A DNA stretch of 64,000 nt. It comes from Monodelphis domestica. Taxonomy: Eukaryota > Chordata > Mammalia > Didelphimorphia > Didelphidae. Made by a program: the position numbers and the translations under genes. The stretch covers positions 129,738,487 through 129,802,486 of the forward strand of contig NC_077231.1 in the NCBI RefSeq assembly GCF_027887165.1. Direction: 5' to 3'. The notes below the pieces were generated by a model that was not told where the DNA came from, searched no databases, and saw only the letters and a list, made by a program, of their open reading frames with translations. This document shows, one piece after another, positions 1 through 12,087 of the stretch. Each line of letters begins with the position of its first letter. The stretch's first letter is position 1.

Positions 1-2320
1 AGCAGATAGAATTCCAAGTATTTTATATTGTCTTGGGTGATTTTAAATGGAATTTCTCTTTCTAATTCTTGCTGCTGAGATGTGTTGGAGATATATAGAA
101 ATGCTGATGACTTATGTGGGTTTAGTTTTTATCCTGCAACTTTGCTAAAGTTGTTGATTATGTCAACTATCGTTTTGGTTGATTCTCTGGGGTTCTTTAA
201 GTAGTTCATCATATCATCTTCAAAGAGTGATAGCTTGGTCTCCTCATTCACAATTTTAATACCTTCAATTTCTTTTCCTTCTCTAATTGCTATAGCTATG
301 ATTTCTAGTACAATGTTAAATAATAGAGGTGATAATGGGTATCATTGTTTCACTTCTGATCTTATTGGGAAGGCTTCTAGTTTATCCCCATTGCAGATGA
401 TGTTTGCTGAAGGTTTTAGATATATACTGTTTATTATTTTTAGGAAAGGCCCTTCTATTCCTATGCTTTCTAGTGTTTTCAATAAAAATGAGTGTTATAT
501 TTTGTCAAAGGCTTTTTCTGCATCTATTGAGATAAGCATGTGATTTTTGTCAGTTTACTTGTTAATATGGTCAGTTATGTGAATGGATTTCCTAATGTTG
601 AACCATCCTTGCATTCCTGGCATGAATCCTACCTGGTCATAGTGGATAACCCTTGTGATGACTTGCTGGTGTGTTTTTGCTAGTATGCTATTTAAGATTT
701 TTACGTCAATATTCATCAAGGAGATTGGTCTATCATTGTCTTTCTCTGTTTTTGACCTGCCTGGCTTTGGAATCAGTACTATATTTCTGTCGTAAAAGGA
801 ACTTGGTAGAACTCTTTCTTTGCATATTCTGTCAAATAATTTGTATAATATTGGGATTAGTTGTTCTTTGAATGTTTGATAAAATTCATTTGTGAATCCA
901 TCTGCTCCTGGGGATTTTTTCTTAGGGAGTTCTTTGATGGCTTGTTCAATTTCTTTTTCTTTTATGGGGTTGTTTAGGTGTTCTAGTTCTTCCTCTGTTA
1001 GTCTAGGCAAATTATATTTTTGTAAGTATTCATCCATATCACCTAGATTGCCATATTTGTTGCCATATAATTGGGCATAATAATTTTTAATGATTGCCTT
1101 AATTTTCTCTTCATTAGAGGTGAGGTCTCCCTTTTCATCTTGGATACTGTCAATTTGGTTTCCTTCTTTCCTTTTTTAAATTAGATTGACCAGTACTTTG
1201 TCTATTTTATTTGTTTTTTTCAAAATACCAGCTTCTAGTCTTATTTATTAAGTCAATGGTTCTTTGACTTTAAATTTTATTAAGTTCTCCTTTGATTTTT
1301 AGGATCTCTAATTTAGTCTCCATCCGAGGATTTTTAATTTGTTCACTTTCTAGTTTTTTTTTTAATTTTCATGCACAGTCCATTGACCTCTGCCCTTCTT
1401 AATTTGTTAATATATGAAATCAAGAATATGAATTTCCCCCTGTGTACTGCTTTGGCTGGATCCCATAGATTTTGAAAGGATGTCTCACCATTGTCATTTT
1501 CTTGAATGAAATTATTAATTGTTTCTATGATTTGTTTTTTAACTAACTGGTTTTGGAGAATCATATTGTTTAATTTCCAACTAATTTTTTGTTTACCTCT
1601 CCATGTACCCTTACTAATTATTATTTTCATTACATTGTGATCTGAGAACGTTGCATTTATTATTTCTGCTCTTTTGCACTTGTTTGCAGTGTTTTATGCA
1701 CTAATACATGGTCAATCTTTGTGAATGTACCATGTACTACTGAAAAGAAGGTATATTCCTTTTTGTCCCTATTTATTTTTCTCCCCATATCTATTAACTC
1801 TAATTTTTCTAAGATTTCATTCACTTCTCTTACGTCTTTCTTATTTATTTTTTGGTTTGATTTATCTAGTTCTGATAGAGGAAGGTTCAGGTTTCCCACT
1901 AGTATAGTTTTTCTATTTCAATCTTGAGCTCTACTAGTTTCTCCTTTAGAAATTTGGATGCTGTGCCATTTGGTGCATACATGTTGAGTACTGATATTTC
2001 CTCATTGTCTATACTGCCTTTTATCAGAATGTAATTATCTTCCCTATCTCTTTTAACTAGATCTATTTTTGCTTTGGTTTAGTCAGATATAATGATTGTG
2101 ACTCCTGTCTTCTTTTTATCAGTTGATGCCCATTGGGCATCCATCCTCTTACTTTTACCCTTTGTGTGTCTACCTTTCTGATGTGTGTTTCTTGTAGATA
2201 GCAAATGGTAGGGTTTGAGATTCTAATCCACTCTGGTATTCACTTGTGTTTTATGGGTGAGTTCATTCCATTCACATTCAGAGTTATGATTGCCAGCTGT
2301 GTATTTCCCAGCTATTTGAT
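1..2320 (-). pseudogene. L1 ORF2 fragment (copy A): endonuclease and reverse transcriptase
   Basis: This is ORF2 from its 5' end (about 2320) into the reverse-transcriptase domain. The endonuclease part covers about 1660-2320 and has stops. The best open piece, 555-1037, encodes the RT fingers, with motifs such as [11 protein letters not shown] and RPISLMN. In the catalytic block near 205-230 the usual FADD reads FEDD, because GCA has become GAA. The normal product nicks target DNA and reverse-transcribes L1 RNA. Multiple nonsense and frameshift changes make this copy non-coding. Confidence 0.85.
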
Positions 2321-2512
2321 TTCTATTCATAGTTCTGCCCTTTCTTCTTTCACTATTTCCTTCTACACCAGTTTTTTTAATCAGTCCCCCTAATTCCCAC
2401 CCTCATTTTGCTTCCTTTACTACACCCCTCCATTCTTATTCCCCCCTTATATACTTTATAGTTTTTTTAAACTCCCCCCCCCCACCCTCTCCCTCTCTTA
2501 TACTGTTTTCTG

Positions 2513-3560
2513 TTAAGGTCTGCTATTTTCTTTACAAATGCTTGTAATTCTTCTATTTGGTTAAATGACCATACTTTCCCCTGTAAGAATATAATCAGTT
2601 TTGCTGGGAAGTTGATTCTTGGTTGTAGACCTGGTTCCCTTGCTTTCCAGAATATTATATTCCATGCCTTTCGGGTCCTTCAGATTAGATGCAACCAGAT
2701 CCTGTGTTATCCTCAATGTGATTCCATGGTATTTGAATGACTTCTTAACAGCTTGTAATATTTTTTTCTTTGGTCTGATAGTTCTTGAATTTGGCTATAA
2801 CATTTCTGTGTGTTCTCAGTTGGGGATTAAGTACAGGAGGTGATCTGTTCATTCATTCAATCTCCTCTTTTCCCTCTTGTTCTAGAATATCAGGGAAGTT
2901 TTCTTAGATAGTTTCCTGTAGGATGATGTCTAGGCTTGTTCTTTTGTCATGGTCTTCTGGTAGACCAATGATTCTTAAATTGTCTCTCCTGGAATGATTT
3001 TCTAAATCTTCTGTTTTGTGAATGAGATGCTTCATATTTTCCTCAATCTTTTCATTCTTTTGATTTTGTTTTATAGTGTCCTGCTGCCTTGTGAAGTCAC
3101 TTGATTCTAGTTGTTGTATTCTGGTTCTTAAAGATTGGATTTCATCCCTGGATTTTTGGTCATCTTTCTCCTTCTGGTCTAATTTTCTTTGGAGGTCATC
3201 TTTCATCCTTTTTGCCTCATCTTTCAACTCCTTTGCCTCATTTTCAAACTGATTGATTTTGTCTTTCAAGACACTATTTTCTTGTTTTAGTTCAAGTGCC
3301 TCTGTTTCTAGATGACTTATCTTAGTTTTTAAGTTCTTTTCCCAGTTGTCTTCAGCCTCTCTTAATTGTGTTTTCAATTGTATTTTGAGTTCTTCCAGAA
3401 CCTGTGTCCAATTGTCTGGGTTTTCTTTTATGTTGTTGTTGTTGTTGTTGTTTTGGCTTGGTGTTCCCTCATCCTTCTCTGTTCTGTTTGCTCTTTGTTC
3501 ATTGCCTGTATAGAAGCTGTAAATTGTCATTTCTTTTTTCTTTTTCTGTTGTTTGCTCAT
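2513..3560 (-). pseudogene. L1 ORF1 (copy A), frameshifted and 3'-deleted
   Basis: This is a relic of the L1 ORF1 RNA-binding protein. The start MSKQQKKKKEM at 3560 matches the starts of the other copies. It opens with a lysine-rich N-terminus, then a poly-asparagine run from an AAC repeat at about 3432-3455. A long heptad-like coiled coil follows, rich in E, K and L. The segment DNLRIIGLPE begins the RRM-like domain. The frame breaks near 2904. The remaining C-terminal sequence down to about 2513 is recognisable only by similarity to copy B, and the last codons are deleted. L1 ORF1 proteins normally trimerise through the coiled coil and bind L1 RNA; this copy cannot make a full protein. Confidence 0.85.
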
Positions 3561-4240
3561 AGTTACCCCTTCTTTACTCCCTGCCATTGCCTGAGCTCTT
3601 GATTAATTTTATTTTATTTTTTTTTGTAGTTTTTGGCTTTCTTTCCGCCTTCACCCTTGACATTTTGTCAGTAAATCTCTCAGTGCAGTCTGTGGAGATG
3701 GGTTTTGGTGCTTGAGCTTCCCTGCCCTCTGGAAGCTTTGATGGGACTAAGTCAGGCTGGGTTGCTGGCTGTGCCCTGAGGCCAAAACCTCGAGGAGGGG
3801 GAGGGGAAAATATGGAGTTTCTCTGCTTCTGCAACTATGCCTCTCGCTCTTTGTCCTGAAATTTCTTCCATATCTGCTTCCCCACTGCCTATGTTGGATA
3901 TTCTGAGCCTGGCACAACTTTGCCAGCAAGGTACTCCCTCCAGATCAGTTCCTTTGCCCACCCAGAGGTTCCATCTGCCAGTGCTGGAGGTTTTACACTC
4001 TAGGTGGGGGAGAGATCCCAGTACCTTTCTTCTTCCTTCCCCTTAAACTGGAGTGTTTTCCAATTCTGGATTTTGGGGGTGTACCTTTTAAGGTGAGTCC
4101 AGCAGGTGGGTTCCTTGGCTCTGTCTTGTTGTTGGGTTTGATTTTCAGTCCCCTAGGAGCATTTACTTTGTAATCAGTAAGGAAGGCTTTTCAGAGGTCT
4201 GAATGTTTGCTGACTCTACACTGCCATCTTGACTCCCAGT

Positions 4241-5869
4241 CAATGAACTTCTAAAAACCAAAATGGTAATGACTTCAAAAAGATCAGGTTAAGTAATGTT
4301 CAACTTAATATTGTTAAACCATAGGAATGCTACTAATATAGTGTAAGTTGATTCTATTTTCATTTTACTTCTTCCTTTTTTTCCCAAATTTTATCTATGC
4401 TTTTCTTTTTTACATTACAGTATTCCAAATATACCTTCTGCTGCTCCCTTACCAAAGCAAGTTTTCTCATGTACCAAAGAAGAAAACGATTCAACAAAAC
4501 CAACCAATATAGTGATGATATCCAATAATACATTTAGCTTTTTATAACCATAGTCCCTTACATTTATAATTAAAGGAAATGCATTTTATCATCCCTTCTC
4601 CAGAACCAAGATTGATCATTATAATTATATAGCATTCAGGTTGATTTTGTCATTCTTTTCACTTTCAATTTTGAAGTTTTACATGATTATTCTGTTCTTC
4701 AAATCCAACTCTGTCAACTGATAGGTCTTCTCAGTTTTCTTTAATGTTTCTCATATTCAAAATTTATTATTGCAAATCATATTCATATACCAAAATGTGT
4801 TTAGTCATTCTCTGACCAATAGGTTCTCATTATTTTTTAAAATTCTTTCTTAGAAAGAATGACTCTCTGGCAGTGGGAGGGGTAGAGAATATAATGAGAA
4901 ATTAAGATGGCATGAGAACAAAAGATATCAATATCAATATATTATAAAAATAAGTATGGAAAATACAGGGAGGTATGGGAAATAATAAACTAATGAAATA
5001 TTAAGAAAGCCACATCAGGAAAAGAATATAATAATAATTACAATTATGTAAATGAAAAGAAAAACAACAAAACTGAAAATTCAATGCAATTATAATGATC
5101 AAGTCTGACCCTCAAAAACAGATGAGAATGCATCTCCCTTCTTTGTAGAATTGAGAGCCTACTGAAGTGGAAGACAATATTTTGAGGACTTGATTAACAT
5201 AGTCATAAGGTTTTTTTCTGTTAAAAGAAATGAGCCAAGGGGAAGAGGGGATTGGGGTACTTTGAAAAATGAATACAGTGGTAAAAATAAAAGATTTCAT
5301 CTTTTCTCTTTGCTAAAAAAATGTGTCTCACTCTCAAATTGAGATCAGGATGGAAACATGGAAATAACTCTAAATCTCCCCATTAGACTATAGAGGCAGT
5401 AGCACCCTAGAATGTGATTAATGTGCAGAAAAGGCTTGTGCCTAAACTTAAGTGAACAAAAAAGATTATTTATATATTTATTTATTTATACCATATATGT
5501 ATACTTAACATATCTATAGATAATATGCTCTTTTGTCACATTTCAGTTTTATATGTCTTTCTCTGTGGTTACCCTTCCCCCAACAAATACAGTGGGATAA
5601 AACCACCCGGGCATTTATTTATTCAATCTGGGTCAGGTAGAAAATTTGAGGTACTGATTACTCTGTCTGATCTTGGCCCTCTGCTACTCTCTTCCTGGAC
5701 TCAAACCTCACTCATTTTCAGTGGAAAGAAGACAATATGATTTCCCAGGATCATGTTTGCATGAAGACAAAAAGGTTCATGCTGGAAAGAAAAGGGAAAC
5801 AGGCATATTTTCCTCTCTCTCCTTCCTCCATGACCTGGGTTGGTCATGGTTGGTCTAATTAGCACGTCA
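4241..5869. other. Unassigned AT-rich intergenic stretch
   Basis: This is AT-rich sequence with only short open frames and no repeat family or exon that I can name. It contains homopurine patches around 4915-5060 and a simple ATTT-like run near 5466-5490. I see no supported gene. Confidence 0.5.
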
Positions 5870-5872
5870 ATA

Positions 5873-6130
5873 TCAATGAACCAACAAACATTTATTAAGT
5901 ACTTACTGCAGACACTGGAATAAATGATTAAGATACAGGGAGAAGAAAAATAGTCCTTGTTCTCAAGTTTACCATCTAATGGGAAAACAAAAACAAATAA
6001 AGACACAAACTTAGAGAGAAGAAGGAAACTAGAGGGGAAGGATCTTAAATGTGGTAGAAGTGGCAGAGACTTTTTGCATTTGAGCTGATTCTTAAAAAAA
6101 TAAAGAGTGCAAATCACATGAACATAGCAT
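5873..6130. repeat. L2/CORE-SINE 3'-tail type repeat
   Basis: The sequence begins AACAAACATTTATTAAGTAC and continues with the tract meaning 'dispersed repeat near a polyadenylation end', including 'agatacagggagaag' and 'ccttgttctcaagttt'. This is the typical L2-derived tail that many marsupial and monotreme SINEs share. Boundaries are approximate. Confidence 0.6.
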
Positions 6131-6269
6131 AATAGAATCAGTTATACAGATATATCTACTGTAATATGATTATAGCCAAAACTTCTCTAAAATTCTAAAT
6201 GTCCCCAAACAAGGAAAGATATAGATCCATGTTGGCACAGTTCCCAATTGCTGTCCCATTCATCATCCA

Positions 6270-6440
6270 GTAGGATTACAGTTGGTTATTAGTCTCACTA
6301 GGCGATAAATCACTCAATCTCAATATGCCTGTTTTCTTATCTATGAGATGGGGATAATAGCAATATCTACTTCCAAGAGTTGTGAGGATAAAATAAGACA
6401 GTGTTTTTAAAGTAACTTGCAAACCTTAAAGGAATATGTA
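6270..6440 (+). repeat. MIR-type SINE fragment
   Basis: The stretch has the MIR/CORE-SINE order: a region like 'cactcaatctcaatatgcct', then 'tctatgagatggggataata', then 'gttgtgaggataaaataaga'. It is old and diverged, with approximate edges. Confidence 0.6.
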
Positions 6441-6720
6441 AATGAATATCCAAAATAATGGTTGCTATTGTTGAAGCCAGGTCACCTAAGAGATATAGAT
6501 GAAAGGGAAGAGTATTCCAGGTAGGAAGACTAGCAGATGCAAATTTGATATGGGAGTCAGAGAAATATGTGAGAGGAACCACAAGTAGGCTAGTGTATCT
6601 GGATTATAGAATATGTGAAGGAAACTAGTGTATAAGACTGAAAAAGTACCAAGAGGCCAAGAAGAGCTTTACATGCTAAACAAAGATTTTTCAATTTGAT
6701 CTTGCAGGTATAATTAAGAA
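6440..6720 (+). repeat. Ancient unclassified interspersed repeat, copy 1
   Basis: It shares its phrase order with two other parts of this window (9800-12065 and about 24110-24500): 'gtattccaggtaggaagac', 'gagctttacatgctaaacaa', 'gatttttcaatttgatcttg'. I recognise it as a dispersed family but cannot name it. It has no coding signal. Confidence 0.45.
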
Positions 6721-6769
6721 ATGATTGTTCTATTTCTTTCCTCCTCTTTGCAGCCAAACTCTTTTTAAA

Positions 6770-7960
6770 AATTCCTTCTAAATTCCTTGCCTCCTCTTGC
6801 ACTCCTATCAATCACTTCTCAATCCCTTGTAATATAGCTTCTAACCTCACCACTCAACTGAAACTGCTTTTACCAAAGTAATTAAGGATCTCTTGATAAC
6901 TATGTAAGAGCAGGATGATTTGAATCAATCAATCAACACCCCCCACTTAAAGTATGTTCTAGTCATGATACCTCTATTAGGTGAAAATATTTATTTTGAA
7001 ATAATCAATCAAAGGCATTAAACTAGGGGCTAAAAATCCTTAATCAGTTTGGAATGAGTGAAAGCCCCTAGATTTGAATGCAATGGCATTACATAGAAAA
7101 TGTATAGGGATCCATTCAAGAGAGTAAGTCAGTCAAACTCTTGGGAGCCTGGATAAATAGTGTGCCAGTTTAAACTGAGAATTCAAACAGTACACAGCCC
7201 AGTGCAGGAAACATTTCCAACAAACCACAGAAGGGAATGGTTCCTTAGACATTTCAACCTTAACATGTCTAACAAAGAACTCAATCTTATTCCTTAAACC
7301 TACCCTTTCTCCAAGGTCTATGTCTATTAAGGGCACCATAATCCATTCAGTAACTGAGGTTTACAGTGTTAGCAATATTCTTGACTCTTCTTTCTTCCTC
7401 ACTTGCCATATCCTATCCACAAATCTCATATCTGTCCACTCACCCAGCAATCTTCACCAAATTCAGGTTTTTATCATCTCTTGGCTGGAATATTGCAATG
7501 GCCTTCAATTTCATGTCTCTCCTTTTCTCACTCTATGCTCAGTAAAACTGGCCAAAAAATATTTCTAAAGGACAATATGAGAATGGCACACATTACTTAA
7601 GAATGTTCTGGGGCTCCATAATGCATCTAGAATATGATATAAATTCATCAGCTTGGTATTTAAAACACTTCATAACCTGACTCAAATATTCCTTTCTACT
7701 TATTTTCCAAGATTCTAGTTATATCATATATAAATTTTATTTATTTATACATACATACAAAACTTCATATTCTATCTCCCACCTCTGTGTCTTTGTATGG
7801 GCTGTTTTCCATGAATAGAATATGCCACCTACTCATCTCTGACTTTCAGAATCTCTGGTATCCTTCAAGGTACGTCTCAAGTGGCATGTCCTATGACGAA
7901 TCCTTCCTGAGACCCATGGTTGCTAGTAGTCTTTCCCCTTTCAAATAGCTCTATGTAAAC
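6770..7960 (+). repeat. L2 LINE relic in two pieces
   Basis: The pieces at about 6770-6930 and 7310-7960 resemble the RT-to-3' part of L2 (CR1 clade), with phrases such as 'ctggaatattgcaatggcc' and 'cttcaaggtacgtctcaagt'. The middle (about 6930-7310) is not clearly L2 and may be a later insertion. Open frames here are short. The element is long dead. Confidence 0.6.
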
Positions 7961-8204
7961 CTATTCATTTATATGTTGTCAATGACTGCGTGGTCACATC
8001 ATAGTGCATATTGAGTAGTCTGGGGATAAATATTAATTCTTAAGTTTTCTTGCACCTAAACACTTAAGTCTCTCAGTGCTGAAACCAGAGCAAAGGAAGC
8101 AGGGTTTTGTTCCAGGCTGAAACAAATTTAAAGACTGCCAAATTGTTGCTTTGGGAACATAAGAGAAGCAGAAACAATGTAAAAGGGAACTTTTTCTGTA
8201 AAGC

Positions 8205-8315
8205 ACCTAGTGAAATGTAAGCTTCTTGAGGGTAGAGACTATTTAGTATTTTGTCTTTGTAATCCCAGTGCCTTATGTTAATAGACACTAAATAAAGGTT
8301 TGTCGAATTTGACTA
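8205..8315 (+). repeat. L2/SINE tail fragment
   Basis: The pattern 'gtaagcttcttgagggtaga', followed by 'cttatgttaatagacac' and 'taaataaagg', is the common 3' tail of L2-mobilised SINEs. Similar tails occur near 48150, 53600 and 54670. Confidence 0.6.
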
Positions 8316-9027
8316 GAATGAGAGTTAATGAGGTAAGATCCTCTTGCCTCCCCTACCCTTTACAGTAGTATTCTGAGGTCTCTGTCTCCTATCTCTTCCC
8401 CTGCCCCATTGAAGGATCTTTTCCTGCTTCTTGCCCTTACAGTAAAAATTTCTAGGCATGGTTCTACAGCAGTGACGGCGAACCTTTTAGAGGGGGTGGT
8501 GATATGAGAAATACTATGATTGTAGGAGATATATATATGACAGGTATATGTATATATTGTGCATTTGAATATATATGTGTGTATGAGTTTAAAATGCAAT
8601 GCAATATGTATTAAATTCATTGCACATTATACAAAAAGTCTTTCCCAATCCCCTTTATGCTAGTGTCTTCCCTTTGAGACTGCTTCAGATTTTATATAGA
8701 CACATGTGTAGCTATATGTAAGAAATATATCACATTTGTGTATTGTAAACCTTAAAATTTCTTAGACTTATAAAATGTTGGAAATTTCACCATTGGGATA
8801 TTTCATACTTGGAAAATTTCTTACTGATAGTCTATTGAAATGGGAACCCCATTGGCATGGGAGGTTCCTTCTCCTCCCTTCTTAAGATTACTTTAGGACA
8901 GAAACCTTTTGCTGAACAATGGAAAGGGCTTTGACCTATGCTTAAGCATAGAACAGGAATTTCTTTGAGTCATGATTGATTTTAGAATTGATACAATGGA
9001 GATACTTGGAATGACAGAACCAGGTCT
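8316..9027. other. Unassigned spacer with TA-rich run
   Basis: No gene is visible. A TATA/TGTA-rich run lies at about 8525-8585. From about 8740 to 9027 the sequence is more complex and abuts the solo LTR. It could be an upstream part of a longer LTR, but I cannot show that. Confidence 0.4.
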
Positions 9028-9729
9028 TGGAAATTGCAATCTCCACCCTACTCAGTCCTAACAGGATTTAGGAAGGGCTGCAGCATAGATCAAAATTTAA
9101 TTATTCCAATCTCTACCCTACTCAGGGTAACAGGATTTAGGAAGGGCTGTAGCAAAAGATCAAGATTTAATTATTTGAGAATATGACCTTCAACAGACAT
9201 GTGCAAAGCCACAGACCTCTGGGCGGTCCTGGGTTAAGCTAGAGCCACCATTGGCACAGGGGAAATGATGGACAGTGATTGGTAGATGTGAGAACTGAGG
9301 GGAGGGAACTTGGATGGTTTCCTTAAAGATAGAGGGGTCTGAGGACGGTGGGTGGTTGGAGAGTTTTTTGGCTCTGAGAGGTTGTGCTGCTCTGAAGGAA
9401 GCTGGAGGTGGAGGCCCGCTGAGACTGTTTCTCCATTTTGGTCACGTGAGTGATAGGGACTGATCTCCTTTCTTTGCCTCAGCTATCTAAGGGCTTGGGC
9501 CTTTTGTCCCAGCCTAAACAGAGGGGGTATTTAAGCCCTATTCCCTTCTCTCTCCTTTCTCTCTCCCTCTCTCTCTCTATCTCTAATTCCTTTCTTCCTC
9601 CTGTCTGTAATTAAACTCTATAAAAGGTTGACTGCTGACTTGAGTTTTCATTTAGGAATTACATAGCTGAATTCCTTGGCAACCTTAAATTAATATATAT
9701 CAGTCTTTTAAAGTGATTTCCTTGTCACA
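9028..9729 (+). mobile_element. Solo LTR related to the provirus 3' LTR
   Basis: This is a ~700 bp LTR that starts TG and ends CA. It shares ordered blocks with the LTR at 30994-31675: a 'ccaccctactcag' block near the start, 'acagacatgtgc', 'gctagagccaccattgg', a TATA-like TATTTAAG at about 9529, an AATTAAA polyadenylation-like signal near 9610, and the terminal block ending TTGTCACA. No viral coding sequence follows it; older repeat DNA resumes directly, so it is best read as a solo LTR. No clear target-site duplication is visible. Confidence 0.75.
9037..9175 (+). repeat. 70 bp tandem duplication in LTR U3
   Basis: Two adjacent copies with a ~70 bp period (9037-9106 and 9107-9175) each contain the order CAATCTC/ACCCTACTCAG, AACAGGATTTAGGAAGGGCT, then TTTAATTATT. 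The position is in U3, where duplicated segments often carry enhancer elements. Confidence 0.85.
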
Positions 9730-10088
9730 GTATACACACAAATTGATGTTATCTTCCCTTTGAGGTTACTTTCAATTGTAATCAGAGATTAACTCAAAGG
9801 GGAAGCTAAGGTCCAGAAATGAAGATTATTTCAAGCATGAAGGATATCCAGTGGAAATAGGATTGGGAAATAGAGTATCTTATAAGAGGAACAGCAAGGA
9901 TGCCAGAGTAACTAGATTACTGAGTATGTGGAGTAGAATGAAAGGTAAGTAGATTGGCAAGGTAGAAAAAGACCAGATTTCAAAAGGTTTTGAAAGTCAA
10001 ACAGAGGATTTTTATTTGATCCTGGGAGGAATAATGAGTCACTAGAGTCTACTAAGAGAATTGAGGGGATTGGAGCAGCAAGTAGTAG

Positions 10089-10789
10089 TGGGAATTGAGT
10101 CCATCTTGTTGACCCAATTCTAGAGCTAGTTCAGTTCCTTTCTATTCAGTTATGGGTCTAGTCCAATATTTTTCCTGGGAGAAAACTTTGTTCAATTGTG
10201 AAAATTTCTGAGAGGACTTTGTTGCATTGTTTAAACCTACCCTCACCTGGCTGGGAAGCTGGACCACCTCAAACTGCTGGCTTAGAGACCTTTAACTAAG
10301 GACCTAAATTATGCTGACCAGAAACCAAACCAGATCCAAAGATTAATGCAAGTGCTTTTCCCACAATTGTATATCTCAATAAACCTTTATGTATTCTCTG
10401 AAAACTGGCCTCATACTGCTCAATCAGTTATTGTTTTCATGTTTCTTTGATTATTTACAGACACTTGAGGGGAGTCAGACAATTCTTTTTCTGAATTTGA
10501 AAATGTAGTGTTTGTTCTCCCCATTCCCAACTTGGAAAATCTCTAATCTTTCCTCTAATTAGAAACCAAACTATCTACTGTTATATTATTTCCTTTTAAT
10601 TAATTTGTCTTATTTGATTGTTTTTCATGTATGAAAATCTGTTTCCTACTATATTTGGGATGCAGTGCCAAAGGTGAGGAAGGTTACTGGGCCAGATTTG
10701 TTATCCAATTGGGATGGATTACTAAATAAATCTGAATGCAGAAAACTGAGCCTTTGTTTCCTCAGTCATTTCATCTTTCATTTGCTACA
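10089..10789 (+). mobile_element. LTR-like insertion splitting an older repeat
   Basis: A ~700 bp segment begins TG (10089) and ends CA (10789). It separates two halves of an older repeat that would otherwise read continuously. It contains AATAAA at about 10378 followed by a U5-like stretch. A shorter LTR of ~380 bp ending near 10461, plus internal sequence, is also possible. The flanks GTAG and GAGG are only a weak target duplication. The family is unknown. Confidence 0.5.
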
Positions 10790-11254
10790 GAGGTAACATG
10801 GTCAGACTAGTCCTTTTGGAAGAGCACTGGCAGCTGAGAGGAAAATATACAAGAATGGGAAAAGATATGAGGCAGGAAGATTGATCAAAAGGCTATTTCA
10901 ATAATCCAGGCATGGAGGAGTGAGTGCCTAAACCTAAAATGAGTACAGTGGCAATGAAGGAAACATACAAAAGATGTCATGAAAATAAAATAGATGAATT
11001 TAGCAACAGACTGCATATATAGTGGGCAGGAGATAGTGAAGACTCAAGAATAACACTTCAATTTTGAGCCTGAGATACCAAGAAGACAGTGGTACCCTAT
11101 TCAGGAAAGTTTGAAAGAAGGGAGGACTTGAGAGGAAAATCTACAATACACCAATGAATGTTTAATGATAAGTTCTGCAGGAGGAAAAATGTACACATGA
11201 CACATTTTAAAATTTAATCTGAATTTTACTATTTTCCCACATTCTTAAATCTAG

Positions 11255-11500
11255 AAGCAGCTAGGTGATTAAGCAGATAAAGCCCGGGACTGCACAAGTT
11301 CAAACCAGACATCCAAGCCAGTTAGGTGATCCTAAAGCAAGTCATTTAACCTATATGTGTCTCAGTTCCTCAACTCTAAAAGAGGGGTAGTAATGGCACA
11401 TACCTCTCAGAGACATTGAGGATCAAATGAGATATGTGTAAAGCACTTGGCATGGTGCCTGGTATATAATGGTGCTTACTAGCTTCTTATTTCCTTCCTT
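11255..11500 (+). repeat. tRNA-derived CORE-SINE
   Basis: The head 'agaagcagctaggtgattaa' is followed by the CORE region ('aagcaagtcatttaacctat') and the 3' part 'aaagcacttggcatggtgcc'. This order is that of marsupial tRNA/CORE SINEs. Confidence 0.8.
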
Positions 11501-12087
11501 CCTTGCTAGACAATCAATAAAACAATGAATCAAGCTCTAATGTGTAGTGTTTTCTAATTTCTTATTTGCAGATGCTTACACTGAAAATTTAACAATTGGC
11601 TCTTTCATGTTGATTGAAGCCAGTTTCAGTATATCCTGGGGAAAAGACGAATTCACTTTGAATATGTTGAGTTTAACATGCCTAGGACAAACAATTTAAG
11701 ATGTCCAATAGGCAATTAGAATCACAAGAGAGAGCTTAGAGCTGAATAAAGAGATCTAAAAAGCATATGCATAGAGATGATAACTAATTCCATGGGAATT
11801 AATGAAATCACCAAGTAAAATAATTTTGAGGCAAAAGAGGGCTTAGGACAGAGCACTGTACACTCATGGTTAGCAGGCATAATGTTGATAAATATCCAGC
11901 AAATGAGACTAAGGAGTGGTCAGTTGGGAAGAAAACCAAGAGAGAGTAGTGTCCCAAAAACCTAGAGGAGAGAGAATAACAAAGAGAAAGAGGAATGACT
12001 GACTATGTCAAAGGCTGTAGAAAGGCCATGAAGAATGGAGATTGAGAAAAGTCTATTATATTTGAAAATTCAGAGATTATTAGTGGG

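Larger units (their letters stand above)
1..4240 (-). mobile_element. LINE-1 copy A, 3' part beyond window
   Basis: This is an L1 retrotransposon read right to left. The 5' UTR lies at about 3561-4240, ORF1 at about 2513-3560, and ORF2 from about 2320 down past position 1. The 5' end carries GCCATCTTG at 4223-4231 (CAAGATGGC on the element strand), at the same place relative to the 5' end as in copies B and E. The inter-ORF spacer is shortened: the end of ORF1 is joined near 2510 to the G-rich tract that precedes ORF2, so roughly 0.5 kb is missing compared with copy B. ORF2 has several stops and frameshifts. The 3' end is outside the window, so a target-site duplication cannot be tested. Confidence 0.93.
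9800..12065 (+). repeat. Ancient unclassified interspersed repeat, copy 2, interrupted
   Basis: This is the same family as 6440-6720 and about 24110-24500. Characteristic phrases are 'tggcaaggtagaaaaagac', 'gaataatgagtcactagag' (before 10089) and, continuing after 10789, 'aacatggtcagactagtcc', 'aataatccaggcatggagg' and 'gtcaaaggctgtagaaagg'. An LTR-like block (10089-10789) and a SINE (about 11255-11500) split it. It has no coding signal. Confidence 0.5.

Noticed and set aside
8465-8500. Possible hAT transposon terminus ('agtgacggcgaacctttta')
   Set aside because: It resembles a hAT-like end, but no partner terminus or target duplication could be found nearby.
9028-9729. 5' LTR of the provirus that starts at 13092
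   Set aside because: The same LTR family and orientation, but what follows is an old interspersed repeat, not a primer-binding site or leader, and 3.4 kb of non-viral DNA lies between. A solo LTR is simpler.
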